A stretch of 49,817 nucleotides of DNA. Origin: Acidovorax sp. CCYZU-2555 (GTDB taxonomy: Bacteria > Pseudomonadota > Gammaproteobacteria > Burkholderiales > Burkholderiaceae_C). Below the pieces are notes generated by a model, which was given only the letters and a program-made list of their open reading frames with translations, had not been told where the DNA came from and made no database searches. A program made the translations under genes and the position numbers. The stretch is taken from positions 1 through 49,817 of the forward strand of contig NZ_JAHCDD010000042.1 in NCBI RefSeq assembly GCF_018413525.1, given 5' to 3'. Shown here piece after piece: positions 18,144-26,638 of the stretch. Each line of letters starts with the position of its first letter. The first letter of the stretch is position 1.

Positions 18144-18638
18144 ATGCACTCCTCTCGCGCCCACCACCCTCGCCCCCAGCCCAGCGTTCTGGACCTGGCG
18201 GACAGCGCGCTGCGTCCGCTCGATTCCGCGGGCGACCTGCGCCTGGCCGCGCCGCTGATGCAGCAGCTGCGCCCGCACCTGGAGGGCGAAGCCGACTTCG
18301 CCGCGCGCGTGCAGCGCCAGCGGCTCGAAGGCTATCAACTCATAGGCGCATTCGCAGCCGACGGCAGCCTCGCGGCGCTCGCGGGCTACCGCCTGCAGGA
18401 AAACCTCATCTACGGCCGCTTCCTCTACGTGGACGACCTGGTGACGGCCGCGTCCCTGCGCGGCGGTCAGTGGGGTGCACGGCTTCTTCGTGCGCTGGAA
18501 CGCGTGGCGCGCGCCGAAGGCTGCGCACAGCTGGTGCTCGACACCGGCCTGGCCAATGCACGCGCCCAGCGCTTCTATTTCCGCGCCGGGCTCTATACCG
18601 GCGCGCTGCGCTTTCAAAAAATGCTGGACGGCCGCTGA
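18144..18638 (+). CDS. GNAT-family N-acetyltransferase
   Basis: 164 residues. The GNAT core spans about 20-160: 'RLEGYQLIGAFAADGSLAALAGYR' strands, 'LYVDDLVTAASLRGGQWGARLL' with the acetyl-CoA-binding loop (usual Q/RxxGxG/A is here RGGQWGA, about 105-111), then 'LDTGLANARAQRFYFRAGL'. The acetyl acceptor is unknown. It is divergent from the MocR gene and 39 bases before the AzoR-like gene. The intergenic stretch 18080-18143 contains GACT-TGTAG-AGTC symmetry that could be part of an operator. Confidence 0.85.
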   Translation: MHSSRAHHPRPQPSVLDLADSALRPLDSAGDLRLAAPLMQQLRPHLEGEADFAARVQRQRLEGYQLIGAFAADGSLAALAGYRLQENLIYGRFLYVDDLVTAASLRGGQWGARLLRALERVARAEGCAQLVLDTGLANARAQRFYFRAGLYTGALRFQKMLDGR

Positions 18639-18677
18639 GCCCGCCCCGCCGCTCTTTCACCCATCCCAAGGAAGTCA

Positions 18678-19355
18678 ATGAACACCACCTCACCCGCCCA
18701 GCCCTTGCGTCTGTTGCGCGTCTGCGGCAGCCCGCGCGGCGCGAACTCCGAAAGCCGGCGCCTGTCGCAGGAGATCGTCGATGCATTGATGGCCGCTCAC
18801 CTTGTGGAACTGACCGAAGTGGACGCCAGCGACCTGCCCTCGGTCGACAGCGGCTATGCGCTCGCATTGGCTTCGCGCGAGGACCCCGCCCATCCGCCCG
18901 CCGCCGGCAGCGCCTTGCACCGCTCCGACACCCTGATCGCCCAGCTCGCCGCGGCCGATGTGGTGGTGATCGCCACACCGATGCACAACTTCACACTGCC
19001 GTCATCGATCAAGGCATGGGTGGACCATATCGTGCGCATACGCGTCACGTTCAACGCCACGCCGCAGGGAAAGATCGGCAGCCTGCCCGACCGTCCGGTC
19101 TACGTGGCGATCTCCAGCGGCGGCTTGATCACGGGCGAATCCGCACGCCAACCCGACTTTCTGCGGCCCTATCTGCGCCATACGTTATCCACAATTGGCT
19201 TGCACAACTTGCATTTCGTCACTGTGGAGGGCACGGCCATGGGCGAGACCGCGCTGCTCGCGGGCCGGCAGGCGGGCACGGCGGCCGTGACAGCGCTGTT
19301 TGCCCAGGACGAAACGCGGCAAAGATCGCCAGCATCCATGGCCCATGCGAGATGA
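18678..19355 (+). CDS. FMN-dependent NADH-azoreductase-like flavoprotein
   Basis: 225 residues of the flavodoxin-like quinone reductase/azoreductase (AzoR) fold: 'RVCGSPRGANSESRRLS' FMN phosphate loop at the start (about 13-29), 'ATPMHNFTLPSSIKAWVDH' flavin contact near the middle (AzoR has PMYNFxxPxxLKxWID), and a 'ISSGG' loop. Such enzymes reduce quinones, and azo dyes incidentally, by two electrons. The AAGGAAG ribosome-binding site precedes the ATG. The C-terminal ~15 residues look unrelated to the fold. It probably shares a transcript with the GNAT gene. Confidence 0.85.
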   Translation: MNTTSPAQPLRLLRVCGSPRGANSESRRLSQEIVDALMAAHLVELTEVDASDLPSVDSGYALALASREDPAHPPAAGSALHRSDTLIAQLAAADVVVIATPMHNFTLPSSIKAWVDHIVRIRVTFNATPQGKIGSLPDRPVYVAISSGGLITGESARQPDFLRPYLRHTLSTIGLHNLHFVTVEGTAMGETALLAGRQAGTAAVTALFAQDETRQRSPASMAHAR

Positions 19356-19525
19356 TGCGACCGCGGCAGCGGCAAATGGGCCGCTGGCGCAAAGACCATT
19401 CAGGGTGAAGACCGGGTCTCGGCGCCTTGGTACAAGTCCTTGCAAAATTTCCCGCGCGGCTATGCAGCCTGCCGCGAATGAGGGATGATAGGGAGAATTA
19501 ACTCTCGCCTCGAACCGCCTGCTTC

Positions 19526-21271
19526 ATGCCTGCTGCTGACTCCGTCACTTCGTCCTCATCCAGCAAGGCGCTGCCCGGATTGGGTCGCGCGCTCATTTCC
19601 GCGGGCACCATCTCGGCCGAGATCGCCGAAGAGCTGCACAAGAAATCCCAGACTGCGCGCACCAGCTTCATTGCCGAACTCATAGGCTCAGGCACCGTAA
19701 CCTCGTCGGCGCTGGCCCACACCCTGTCGACGGTCTTCGGTGCCCCACTGCTCGATCTCGACGCCGTCGACCCCGCCACGCTGCCCCAGGGCCTGCTGCC
19801 GGCCAAGCTGTGCCTGACCTACCGCGTGGTGGTGCTGAGCAAGCGCAACAACCGCCTGACAATCGCCGCGGCCGACCCCACGGACCAGGAAGCCGCCGAA
19901 CGCATCAAGTTCACATCCCAAATGGGGATCGACTGGATCATTGCCGAGTACGACAAGCTGGTCCAGCTGTGCGAAGCGACGCACAAGACGGCGAACGAAT
20001 CGCTGCAGACCTACACCGCCACCGGCGAGTTCAATTTCGACGACATCAAGGCGGAAGAGACCGAAGAGGCCAGCGAAGCCGCCAATGCCGCGGCCTCCGA
20101 CGTCGAAGACGCGCCCATCGTCAAGTTCCTGCACAAGATGCTGCTCGACGCCTTTCACATGCGCGCGTCCGATCTGCACTTCGAGCCTTACGAGCACAAC
20201 TACCGCGTGCGCTTTCGCATCGACGGCGAGCTGCGCGAGATCGCCTCGCCGCCCATCGCCATCAAGGACAAGCTCGCGTCGCGCATCAAGGTCATCTCCC
20301 GGCTCGACATCTCCGAGAAACGCGTGCCGCAAGACGGCCGCATGAAGCTCAAGGTCGGGCCCGGCCGGACCATCGACTTCCGCGTGAGCACCTTGCCCAC
20401 GCTGTTCGGCGAGAAGATCGTGATCCGTATCCTGGACCCCGAAAGCGCCAAGATGGGCATCGATGCGCTCGGTTACGAGCCCGAGGAGCGCGAACGGCTG
20501 ATGCATGCCATCGGCCGCCCCTACGGCATGATCCTGGTCACCGGCCCCACGGGTTCGGGCAAGACGGTGTCGCTCTATACCTGTCTGAACCTGCTGAACA
20601 AGCCCGGCGTCAACATCGCCACGGCCGAAGACCCGTCTGAAATCAACCTGCCGGGCGTCAACCAGGTCAACGTCAACGAAAGAGCCGGCCTGAGCTTCGC
20701 CACCGCGCTCAAGGCCTTTCTGCGCCAGGATCCCGACATCATCATGGTCGGTGAAATCCGTGACCTCGAGACCGCCGACATTTCGATCAAGGCGGCGCAG
20801 ACAGGTCACCTGGTGCTGTCGACGCTGCACACCAACGACGCGCCGACCACGCTCACGCGCATGCGCAACATGGGCATCGCGCCGTTCAACATTGCGTCGA
20901 GCGTGATCCTGATCACCGCCCAGCGCCTGGCGCGGCGCCTGTGCCCGCTTTGCAAGCAGCCCGCCGACATTCCGCACGAAGCGCTGATCGATGCCGGCTA
21001 TGACGCCGATGAGATCGACGGCAGCTGGGTCACCTACAAGGCCGTGGGTTGCAAGGCCTGCAACAACGGCTACAAAGGCCGGGTCGGCATCTACCAGGTG
21101 ATGCCCATCACGGAAGAGATGCAGCGCATCATCCTGCGCGATGGCAGTGCCCTTGAAATCGCCGCCCAGTCCAAGCTCGAAGGCGTGCGCTCATTGCGCG
21201 CATCCGGCCTGCACAAGGCGCGCCAGGGGCTGACATCGCTTGAAGAAGTGCTCGCCGTGACCAACGAATAA
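19526..21271 (+). CDS. pilB: type IV pilus assembly ATPase
   Basis: PilB powers pilus extension at the inner-membrane platform. The 581-residue protein has an N-terminal MshEN/T2SSE-N region (about 20-160), then the GspE/PilB ATPase: Walker A 'GPTGSGKT' (340-347), Walker B region 'DIIMVGEIRD' (404-413), His box 'TGHLVLSTLHTNDA', and a tetracysteine zinc site 'CPLC...CKAC' (about 473-509). The Asp box reads EDPSEI (369-373) where EDPVEI is usual. The start is the ATG at 19526. The 170-base region before it has no coding signal. It heads pilB-pilC-pilD-coaE. Confidence 0.95.
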   Translation: MPAADSVTSSSSSKALPGLGRALISAGTISAEIAEELHKKSQTARTSFIAELIGSGTVTSSALAHTLSTVFGAPLLDLDAVDPATLPQGLLPAKLCLTYRVVVLSKRNNRLTIAAADPTDQEAAERIKFTSQMGIDWIIAEYDKLVQLCEATHKTANESLQTYTATGEFNFDDIKAEETEEASEAANAAASDVEDAPIVKFLHKMLLDAFHMRASDLHFEPYEHNYRVRFRIDGELREIASPPIAIKDKLASRIKVISRLDISEKRVPQDGRMKLKVGPGRTIDFRVSTLPTLFGEKIVIRILDPESAKMGIDALGYEPEERERLMHAIGRPYGMILVTGPTGSGKTVSLYTCLNLLNKPGVNIATAEDPSEINLPGVNQVNVNERAGLSFATALKAFLRQDPDIIMVGEIRDLETADISIKAAQTGHLVLSTLHTNDAPTTLTRMRNMGIAPFNIASSVILITAQRLARRLCPLCKQPADIPHEALIDAGYDADEIDGSWVTYKAVGCKACNNGYKGRVGIYQVMPITEEMQRIILRDGSALEIAAQSKLEGVRSLRASGLHKARQGLTSLEEVLAVTNE

Positions 21272-21299
21272 AACAGCCCAGCACACGAGAGGGAACGGC

Positions 21300-22508
21300 A
21301 TGGCGACTGCAGGCATTCAGGATTTTGTCTTCGAATGGGAAGGCAAGGACCGGCACGGAAAGATCGTGCGCGGCGAAACGCGCGCGGGCGGCGAAAACCA
21401 GGTCCAGGCGACGCTGCGCCGCCAGGGCATCTTCCCCACGAAGATCAAGAAGCGGCGCACGCGCTCGGGCAAGAAGATCAAGCCCAAGGACATCGCGCTG
21501 TTCACGCGCCAGCTGGCCACCATGATGAAGGCCGGCGTGCCGCTGCTGCAGTCGTTCGACATCGTCGGGCGCGGCAACACCAATACCAGCGTGACCCGGC
21601 TGCTCAACGACATCCGCACGGACGTCGAAATGGGCACCTCGCTGAACGCGGCATTTCGCAAGCATCCGCTGTACTTCAACAGCCTCTACTGCAACCTGGT
21701 GGAAGCCGGCGAATCGGCCGGTATTCTCGAAACCCTGCTCGACCGCCTCGCGGTCTACATGGAAAAGACCGAGGCCATCAAGAGCAAGATCAAGTCCGCG
21801 CTGATGTACCCGAGCGCCGTGATCATCGTGACTTTCGCCGTGATCGCGGTGATCATGATTTTCGTCGTGCCGGCCTTCAAGGACGTATTCAGCTCGTTTG
21901 GCGCCGACCTGCCCGCGCCCACGCTGCTGGTCATGGCGATCAGCGAAATCTTCGTGCAGTGGTGGTGGCTGATCTTCGGCCTGATCGGCGGCGGCGCCTA
22001 CTTCTTCCTGCAGGCCTGGCGGCGCAGCCCGCGCATACAGATGGTGATGGACAGGCTCATGCTGCGCCTGCCGATCTTTGGCGTGCTGGTCGAAAAATCC
22101 TGCATCGCGCGCTGGACGCGCACGCTGTCGACGATGTTTGCCGCGGGCGTGCCGCTGGTCGAAGCCCTCGACTCCGTCGGCGGAGCCTCGGGCAATGCGG
22201 TCTATGCGCTGGCGACCGAAAAGATCCAGCAGGAAGTGTCCACCGGCACCAGCCTGACTTCGGCAATGACATCGACCAATGTCTTTCCCTCGATGGTGCT
22301 GCAGATGTGCGCGATCGGCGAAGAATCCGGCTCCATCGATCACATGCTGGGCAAGGCCGCCGACTTCTACGAAGAGGAAGTCGATGAAATGGTTGCGGGC
22401 CTGTCGAGCCTGATGGAGCCCATCATCATCGTGTTCCTGGGCGTCATCATCGGCGGCATCGTGGTCGCCATGTATCTGCCCATCTTCCAGCTGGGACAGG
22501 TGGTTTGA
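21300..22508 (+). CDS. pilC: type IV pilus inner-membrane platform protein
   Basis: 402 residues with two repeated T2SSF domains (about 65-190 and 270-390), each opening with the 'FTRQLATMMKAGVPLLQ' or 'WTRTLSTMFAAGVPLVE' signature. Membrane segments lie around 170-195, 210-235 and 375-398. It anchors PilB and passes pilin into the fibre. An AGAGGGAA ribosome-binding site lies 28 bases after pilB. Its stop overlaps the pilD start (TGATG). Confidence 0.95.
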   Translation: MATAGIQDFVFEWEGKDRHGKIVRGETRAGGENQVQATLRRQGIFPTKIKKRRTRSGKKIKPKDIALFTRQLATMMKAGVPLLQSFDIVGRGNTNTSVTRLLNDIRTDVEMGTSLNAAFRKHPLYFNSLYCNLVEAGESAGILETLLDRLAVYMEKTEAIKSKIKSALMYPSAVIIVTFAVIAVIMIFVVPAFKDVFSSFGADLPAPTLLVMAISEIFVQWWWLIFGLIGGGAYFFLQAWRRSPRIQMVMDRLMLRLPIFGVLVEKSCIARWTRTLSTMFAAGVPLVEALDSVGGASGNAVYALATEKIQQEVSTGTSLTSAMTSTNVFPSMVLQMCAIGEESGSIDHMLGKAADFYEEEVDEMVAGLSSLMEPIIIVFLGVIIGGIVVAMYLPIFQLGQVV

Positions 22509-23389
22509 TGTTCATGGGTTGGGAAGCCGCCGCGCTGGGCGGCGTGCTGGGCCTGCTCATAGGCAGCTTTCTGAATGTGGTGGTCCACCGCCTGCCCAAG
22601 ATCATGGAGCAGCAATGGGCCGACGAATGCCGGCAGCATGCCGAGGAACAGGCGCTGGCCGCAGGCCTGGCGCCCGACCCGGTGCCGGCGGTCGCACGCA
22701 TCAGCCTCAGCACGCCGCGCTCGCGCTGCCCGCATTGCGGCCATGCCATACGCTGGTATGAAAACGTTCCGGTATTGAGCTACCTCGCGCTGCGCGGCAA
22801 ATGCGCGGGCTGCAAGGCCGGCATCAGCCCGCGCTATCCGCTGGTCGAGCTGAGCACGGCCGCGCTGTTCGCTTTCTGCCTGGGCCAATGGGGCCTCAGC
22901 CCGACCGGCCTGGCCTGGTGCGGCTTCAGCGCCGCGCTGCTGACGCTGGCGCTGATCGACTGGGACACCACCTTGCTGCCCGACGACATCACCCTGCCCC
23001 TGCTGTGGGCCGGGCTGATCGCCGCGGCGCTGCGCTGGACGGATGTGCCGCTGGCCGACGCCGTCTGGGGCGCGGCCGCGGGCTATCTGTCGCTGTGGCT
23101 GGTGTTCTGGGGCTTCAAGCTCGCGACCGGCAAGGACGGCATGGGCTATGGCGACTTCAAGCTGTTCGCCGCGCTCGGCGCCTGGTTTGGCTGGCAGGCG
23201 CTGGTGCCCATCATTCTTGCGGCGTCGGTCATAGGCGCCATCATCGGCCTGGTCATGAAGTTTCGCAGCCAGCTGCGCGAAGGCGGCTATATCCCGTTCG
23301 GCCCGTTCCTCGCGGGTGCGGGCTTCGCGGCGCTGCTGTTCGGCCCGCAGCGCATGCTCGAGCGCTTTCTGGGGCTGCTGGGTCTGTGA
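22508..23389 (+). CDS. pilD: prepilin leader peptidase / N-methyltransferase
   Basis: A bifunctional membrane aspartic peptidase that cleaves prepilin leaders and methylates the new N-terminus. In 293 residues it shows a zinc-type tetracysteine C74/C77/C99/C102 for the methyltransferase domain, catalytic aspartates in 'IDWDTTLLPD' (150-159) and 'GYGDFK' (213-218), and about seven to eight membrane segments. The ATG at 22508 overlaps the pilC stop; ATG 22514 is an alternative. The stop overlaps coaE in the same way, so pilC-pilD-coaE are probably translationally coupled. Confidence 0.95.
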   Translation: MFMGWEAAALGGVLGLLIGSFLNVVVHRLPKIMEQQWADECRQHAEEQALAAGLAPDPVPAVARISLSTPRSRCPHCGHAIRWYENVPVLSYLALRGKCAGCKAGISPRYPLVELSTAALFAFCLGQWGLSPTGLAWCGFSAALLTLALIDWDTTLLPDDITLPLLWAGLIAAALRWTDVPLADAVWGAAAGYLSLWLVFWGFKLATGKDGMGYGDFKLFAALGAWFGWQALVPIILAASVIGAIIGLVMKFRSQLREGGYIPFGPFLAGAGFAALLFGPQRMLERFLGLLGL

Positions 23390-24033
23390 TGAACCGCGTT
23401 AACGCACCCGTCCTGCCGATCAGCCGCTGGCGCACGCCGCGCCTGGGCGTGACGGGCGGCATAGGCAGCGGCAAGAGCACTTTTGCGGCCATGCTTGCCG
23501 CACGCGGCGCGGTCCATATCGATGCCGATCAGATCGCGCGCGGCGTCACGGCCGCGGGCGGTTTGGCGATGGCGCCGATTGCCGCGGCCTTCGGCCAGGA
23601 ATTGATCGCCGACGACGGCGGCCTGCAGCGCGAACGCATGCGCGCGCTGGCCTTTGCCGACGCGTCGGCGCGCCAGCGCCTCGAAGCCATCGTCCACCCG
23701 CTCGTGGGCCAGGCGACGGCCGAGCGCATCGCCCAGGCCGAGCAAACGGGTGCCGCGCTGATCGTGCTCGACATACCGCTGCTTGTGGAATCGGGCCGCT
23801 GGAGCCGCCAGCTCGACCGGGTGCTGGTGGTCGACTGCAGCGAGGCCACGCAGATCCGGCGCGTGGTCGAACGCAGCCAGCTGGCGCCCGAAGCCATCGA
23901 ACGCATACTCGCGACGCAGGCCACGCGCCAGGCGCGCAGAGCCGTTGCCGATATGATTATTTACAATGACACGCAGGATCTGGAGCGTTTGCGCGCGCAT
24001 GCGGTTCGGATCGCTGCGATGTTCGGGCTATGA
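23389..24033 (+). CDS. coaE: dephospho-CoA kinase
   Basis: CoaE phosphorylates the 3'-hydroxyl of dephospho-CoA, the last step of coenzyme A synthesis. 214 residues, with the P-loop 'GGIGSGKST' (23-31), the 'HIDADQIAR' motif, the 'IVHPLV' CoA-binding segment and a final 'IIYND' helix. The N-terminus carries about 15 residues more than E. coli CoaE, because the start is set by the TGATG overlap with pilD. Linkage to pilD is conserved in beta- and gammaproteobacteria. Confidence 0.95.
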   Translation: MNRVNAPVLPISRWRTPRLGVTGGIGSGKSTFAAMLAARGAVHIDADQIARGVTAAGGLAMAPIAAAFGQELIADDGGLQRERMRALAFADASARQRLEAIVHPLVGQATAERIAQAEQTGAALIVLDIPLLVESGRWSRQLDRVLVVDCSEATQIRRVVERSQLAPEAIERILATQATRQARRAVADMIIYNDTQDLERLRAHAVRIAAMFGL

Positions 24034-24089
24034 TGGGACATGGCTTGGCTGAAGCCGCAGGGCCCGGGCGGGCGGCCTGGGCGTCTTTA

Positions 24090-24111
24090 CGCGCTCGGTT
24101 GGCGCGGTTTT
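24090..24111 (+). terminator. weak terminator after coaE
   Basis: CGCGC (24090-24094) and GCGCG (24102-24106) form a 5-bp stem with a 7-base loop, followed by G and four T (24108-24111), in the 132-base gap before zapD. Confidence 0.35.
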
Positions 24112-24165
24112 GTCCTGTTTACGCCGATAAAAACAAGGTGAACAGGCACTAGGAGCCCTGCAAGC

Positions 24166-24921
24166 GTGATCCTCTACGAATACCCTTTTAATGAACGCCT
24201 GAGAACTTATCTCCGGCTCGAATCTCTGTTTCGCCGTCTTGGCGAACTGATCGCACGCCCCTATCCGACCGACCACCATTTCGCGTTGGTCACGATCTTC
24301 GAGATCATGGACGTCGCGGCCCGCGTCGACCTCAAGGCCGATGTGCTCAAGGACCTCGACAAGCAGAAAGCCCTGCTCGACAGCTATCGCGGCAACCCGT
24401 CGATCGCCACCGAACTGCTGGACCAGATCATCGGCCGCATGGACGAATGCTTTGCCGCGCTCAACGCGCAAAATGGCAAGACCGGCCAGATCCTGACCGA
24501 AAACGACTGGCTGATGGCGATTCGCAGCCGCATCAGCATTCCCGGCGGCACCTGCGGTTTCGACCTGCCCGCCTATCACGCGTGGCAACACCAGGACAGC
24601 AGCGTGCGCCAGCGCGCGCTCGAAGGCTGGACCGCGGCGCTGACGCCGCTGGCCGATGCGTTGTTCGTGCTGATGCAGATGCTGCGCGACACCGGCGTGC
24701 CCCAGCGCGTGGCCGCCGAGAACGGCCAGTTCCAGCAGAACCTGCCCACGGGACGCACGTTCCAGCTATTGCGCCTGCGCATAGATCCCGCGCTCGACCT
24801 GGTGCCCGAAATCAGCGGCAACCGCCTGCTGGTGTCGGTGCGGCTGATGCGCGCCGATGCCAACGGCAAGCTGCAGCCCTGCCCCGAAGACGCGAATTTC
24901 GAAATTACCCTGTGTGCCTGA
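24166..24921 (+). CDS. zapD: cell division protein ZapD
   Basis: ZapD (YacF) binds the C-terminal tail of FtsZ and bundles protofilaments at the division ring. 251 residues from a GTG start at 24166, supported by AGGAG at 24151-24155 and by the conserved '[18 protein letters not shown]' opening. Mostly helical N-terminal domain, then '[17 protein letters not shown]' (about 126-142) and the C-terminal beta domain '[10 protein letters not shown]...LVPEISGNR'. The neighbouring coaE and yacG are the classical partners of zapD. Confidence 0.95.
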   Translation: MILYEYPFNERLRTYLRLESLFRRLGELIARPYPTDHHFALVTIFEIMDVAARVDLKADVLKDLDKQKALLDSYRGNPSIATELLDQIIGRMDECFAALNAQNGKTGQILTENDWLMAIRSRISIPGGTCGFDLPAYHAWQHQDSSVRQRALEGWTAALTPLADALFVLMQMLRDTGVPQRVAAENGQFQQNLPTGRTFQLLRLRIDPALDLVPEISGNRLLVSVRLMRADANGKLQPCPEDANFEITLCA

Positions 24922-24928
24922 AACGCCC

Positions 24929-25171
24929 ATGACGAACCCTTCCCAGCCGGCCGCACCTAAGCCGGCCGCACCTAAGCCGGCCGCACCCATTGTGCGCTGC
25001 CCCACTTGCGGCGGCCCCAGCGTGTTTGCGCAGGAAAACCGCTGGCGGCCGTTCTGCAGCGAACGCTGCCGCCAGATCGACCTGGGCGCCTGGGCCAATG
25101 AAGAGTTTCGCGTGCCTTCGCCCATTCCGCCCGAAGGCGCGCCGCACGGCGACCCACGCGAGCAAGATTAA
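24929..25171 (+). CDS. yacG: zinc-binding DNA gyrase inhibitor YacG
   Basis: 80 residues. The family's single zinc is bound by C24, C27, C43 and C47 ('CPTC' and 'CSERC'), followed by '[13 protein letters not shown]'. In E. coli YacG binds GyrB and inhibits gyrase. The ATG at 24929 lies 8 bases after the zapD stop. The N-terminal 20 residues are a Pro/Ala/Lys repeat (PAAPK x3) encoded by a 15-bp DNA tandem repeat and are absent from standard YacG. The gene is convergent with mutT. Confidence 0.92.
   Translation: MTNPSQPAAPKPAAPKPAAPIVRCPTCGGPSVFAQENRWRPFCSERCRQIDLGAWANEEFRVPSPIPPEGAPHGDPREQD
24946..24987 (+). repeat. 15-bp tandem repeat inside yacG
   Basis: The unit GCCGGCCGCACCTAA occurs at 24946-24960 and 24961-24975, with a third partial copy at 24976-24987. 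It encodes PAAPK steps in the N-terminal tail of YacG. Units are identical at DNA level, which points to recent slippage. Each unit is 15 bp, so changes in number keep the frame. Confidence 0.9.
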
Positions 25172-25192
25172 CGGCCTGCAGGCTCAGGCCGT
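25171..25192. terminator. hairpin between convergent yacG and mutT
   Basis: Perfect 8-bp stem ACGGCCTG/CAGGCCGT with a 6-base loop, overlapping the last base of yacG and the end of mutT. There is no T-run on either side, so it may be an mRNA 3'-end stabiliser rather than an intrinsic terminator. Confidence 0.45.
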
Positions 25193-25636
25193 CGCCGGCA
25201 GGTCGCGGGTGTAGTACTCGGCGTCGAACTCCAGGCCGCGCTCCTGGGCCAGCCATTCGAGCACCGGCAGCGCGCCGGGCAGCACGGGCTTCACTTCGAG
25301 CGGCAATTGCTGCCAGGCCATCTCCTGGCCTTCGCGCATTTCAAAGTTGCCCTGCCATTCACGCACCTTGCACCAGTGAAGGCGCACCAGCGCATGCGGG
25401 TAGTCGTGCTCCGTGACTTTCCAGACTTCGGCCGCACCGATGGTGATGCCCAGTTCCTCGATCAGCTCGCGGCGCAGCGCCTGCTCCACCGTCTCGCCGG
25501 TCTCGAGCTTGCCGCCCGGAAACTCCCAGAAGCCCGCGCAGGGCTTGCCTTCGGGGCGCGAGGTCAGCAGCAGCGCATCGTCGGCGCGTATCAACACGCC
25601 CACGGCGACTTCGGTGTGCTTGCGGGCTTCGTTCAC
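25184..25636 (-). CDS. mutT: MutT-type Nudix hydrolase (8-oxo-dGTP diphosphatase)
   Basis: 150 residues with the Nudix box 'GGKLETGET...RRELIEELGI' (41-64) and a MutT-like 'VAVGVLIRADDALLLTSRPEG' opening and 'GFWEFPGGKLE'. MutT removes 8-oxo-dGTP from the nucleotide pool and prevents A:T to C:G errors. The start is a GTG at 25636 that overlaps the stop of the upstream ATPase gene by 4 bases (GTGA), so translation is coupled. The position beside zapD-yacG is conserved in many proteobacteria and supports mutT rather than another Nudix enzyme. Confidence 0.9.
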   Translation of the reverse strand: MNEARKHTEVAVGVLIRADDALLLTSRPEGKPCAGFWEFPGGKLETGETVEQALRRELIEELGITIGAAEVWKVTEHDYPHALVRLHWCKVREWQGNFEMREGQEMAWQQLPLEVKPVLPGALPVLEWLAQERGLEFDAEYYTRDLPATA

Positions 25637-26580
25637 AGCTCGGATTCCTCGGACAGGCCGTTGACATCGGCGATGCCTTTGGGTGCGGCGGCATGCAGCT
25701 CGCGGCCCGCATAGTCGCGTGCGAACTGATGCGCCACGCGGCCGCTGCGCGAACCGCGCTCCAGCGCCCAGACCAGGGCTTCGGCGCGCGCCGCGGCGAT
25801 GGCCGCTGCGTCGACGCCCAGCGCCGACAGCCACTGGCCGACCACGCGCAGATACTCGTCCTGGCTGAACGGATAGAAGCTGACCCACAGGCCGAAGCGC
25901 TCCGACAGCGAGATCTTCTCTTCGATCACTTCGCCGGGATGGATTTCGCCGTCGTCGCCGCGCTGCACCGACAGGTTGTCGGTCATGTATTCAGGCAGCA
26001 GATGGCGGCGGTTGCTGGTCGCGTAGACCAGCACGTTGGGGCTGGCGGCCGACACCGAGCCGTCGAGAATCGACTTGAGCGCCTTGTAGCCGGGCTCGCC
26101 TTCCTCGAAGCTCAGGTCATCGCAATAGATGATGAACTTCTCGGGCCGGCCGGCGACCACGTCGACGATGTCGGGCAGGTCGGTGAGGTCCTGCTTGTCG
26201 ACTTCGATCAGGCGCAGGCCCTGGGCCGCATAGGCGTGCAGACAGGCGCGGATCAGCGAGGACTTGCCCGTGCCGCGCGCGCCCGTGAGCAGCACGTTGT
26301 TGGCCGTGCGGCCCTGCACGAACTGCTCGGTGTTGCGCGCGATCTTTTCCTTTTGTCCGTCGATGTTCTGCAGATCGGACAGCTCCATCGCACCGATATG
26401 CCGCACCGGCTCGAGCAGCCCGCAGCCATTGGCGCGCTTGCGGTAGCGCCAGGCGATGGCCTCGCTCCAGTCCTGGGGCGACTGCAGCGGCTGGGGCAGC
26501 ACGGCTTCGATGCGCTGCATCAGCTGCTCGGCACGCGCCACCAGGCGCTCAAGGGGGTTGGAATCGGTGGGCAGGGTCAT
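25633..26580 (-). CDS. DUF815-family AAA ATPase
   Basis: 315 residues from the ATG at 26580. Walker A is 'GARGTGKSS' (100-108) and Walker B 'FIIYCDDLSF' (149-158). 'ATSNRRHLLPEYM' (187-199) is a sensor-1 region and 'GLWVSFYPFSQDEYL' is typical of DUF815. No partner domain is present. The family is widespread in betaproteobacteria and its function is not established. The C-terminus overlaps the mutT start by 4 bases, which suggests balanced co-production. It lies downstream of argJ, separated by a 170-base region filled mostly by an interspersed repeat. Confidence 0.87.
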   Translation of the reverse strand: MTLPTDSNPLERLVARAEQLMQRIEAVLPQPLQSPQDWSEAIAWRYRKRANGCGLLEPVRHIGAMELSDLQNIDGQKEKIARNTEQFVQGRTANNVLLTGARGTGKSSLIRACLHAYAAQGLRLIEVDKQDLTDLPDIVDVVAGRPEKFIIYCDDLSFEEGEPGYKALKSILDGSVSAASPNVLVYATSNRRHLLPEYMTDNLSVQRGDDGEIHPGEVIEEKISLSERFGLWVSFYPFSQDEYLRVVGQWLSALGVDAAAIAAARAEALVWALERGSRSGRVAHQFARDYAGRELHAAAPKGIADVNGLSEESEL

Positions 26581-26638
26581 GAAATTGTCTCGATCGTTAT
26601 GGCGCATCCATGGCGCAGCTTCCGGCACAAGCATGTCA

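Noticed and set aside
19428..19445. Sigma-54-like sequence TGGTACAAGTCCTTGCA upstream of pilB
   Set aside because: There are 11 bases between the GG and GC elements where sigma-54 needs 10. Spacing is strict, so I do not call it.
13654..19525. Classical genomic island integrated at tRNA-Pro
   Set aside because: No integrase and no repeat of the tRNA 3' end was found near the far boundary. The block is reported only as accessory.
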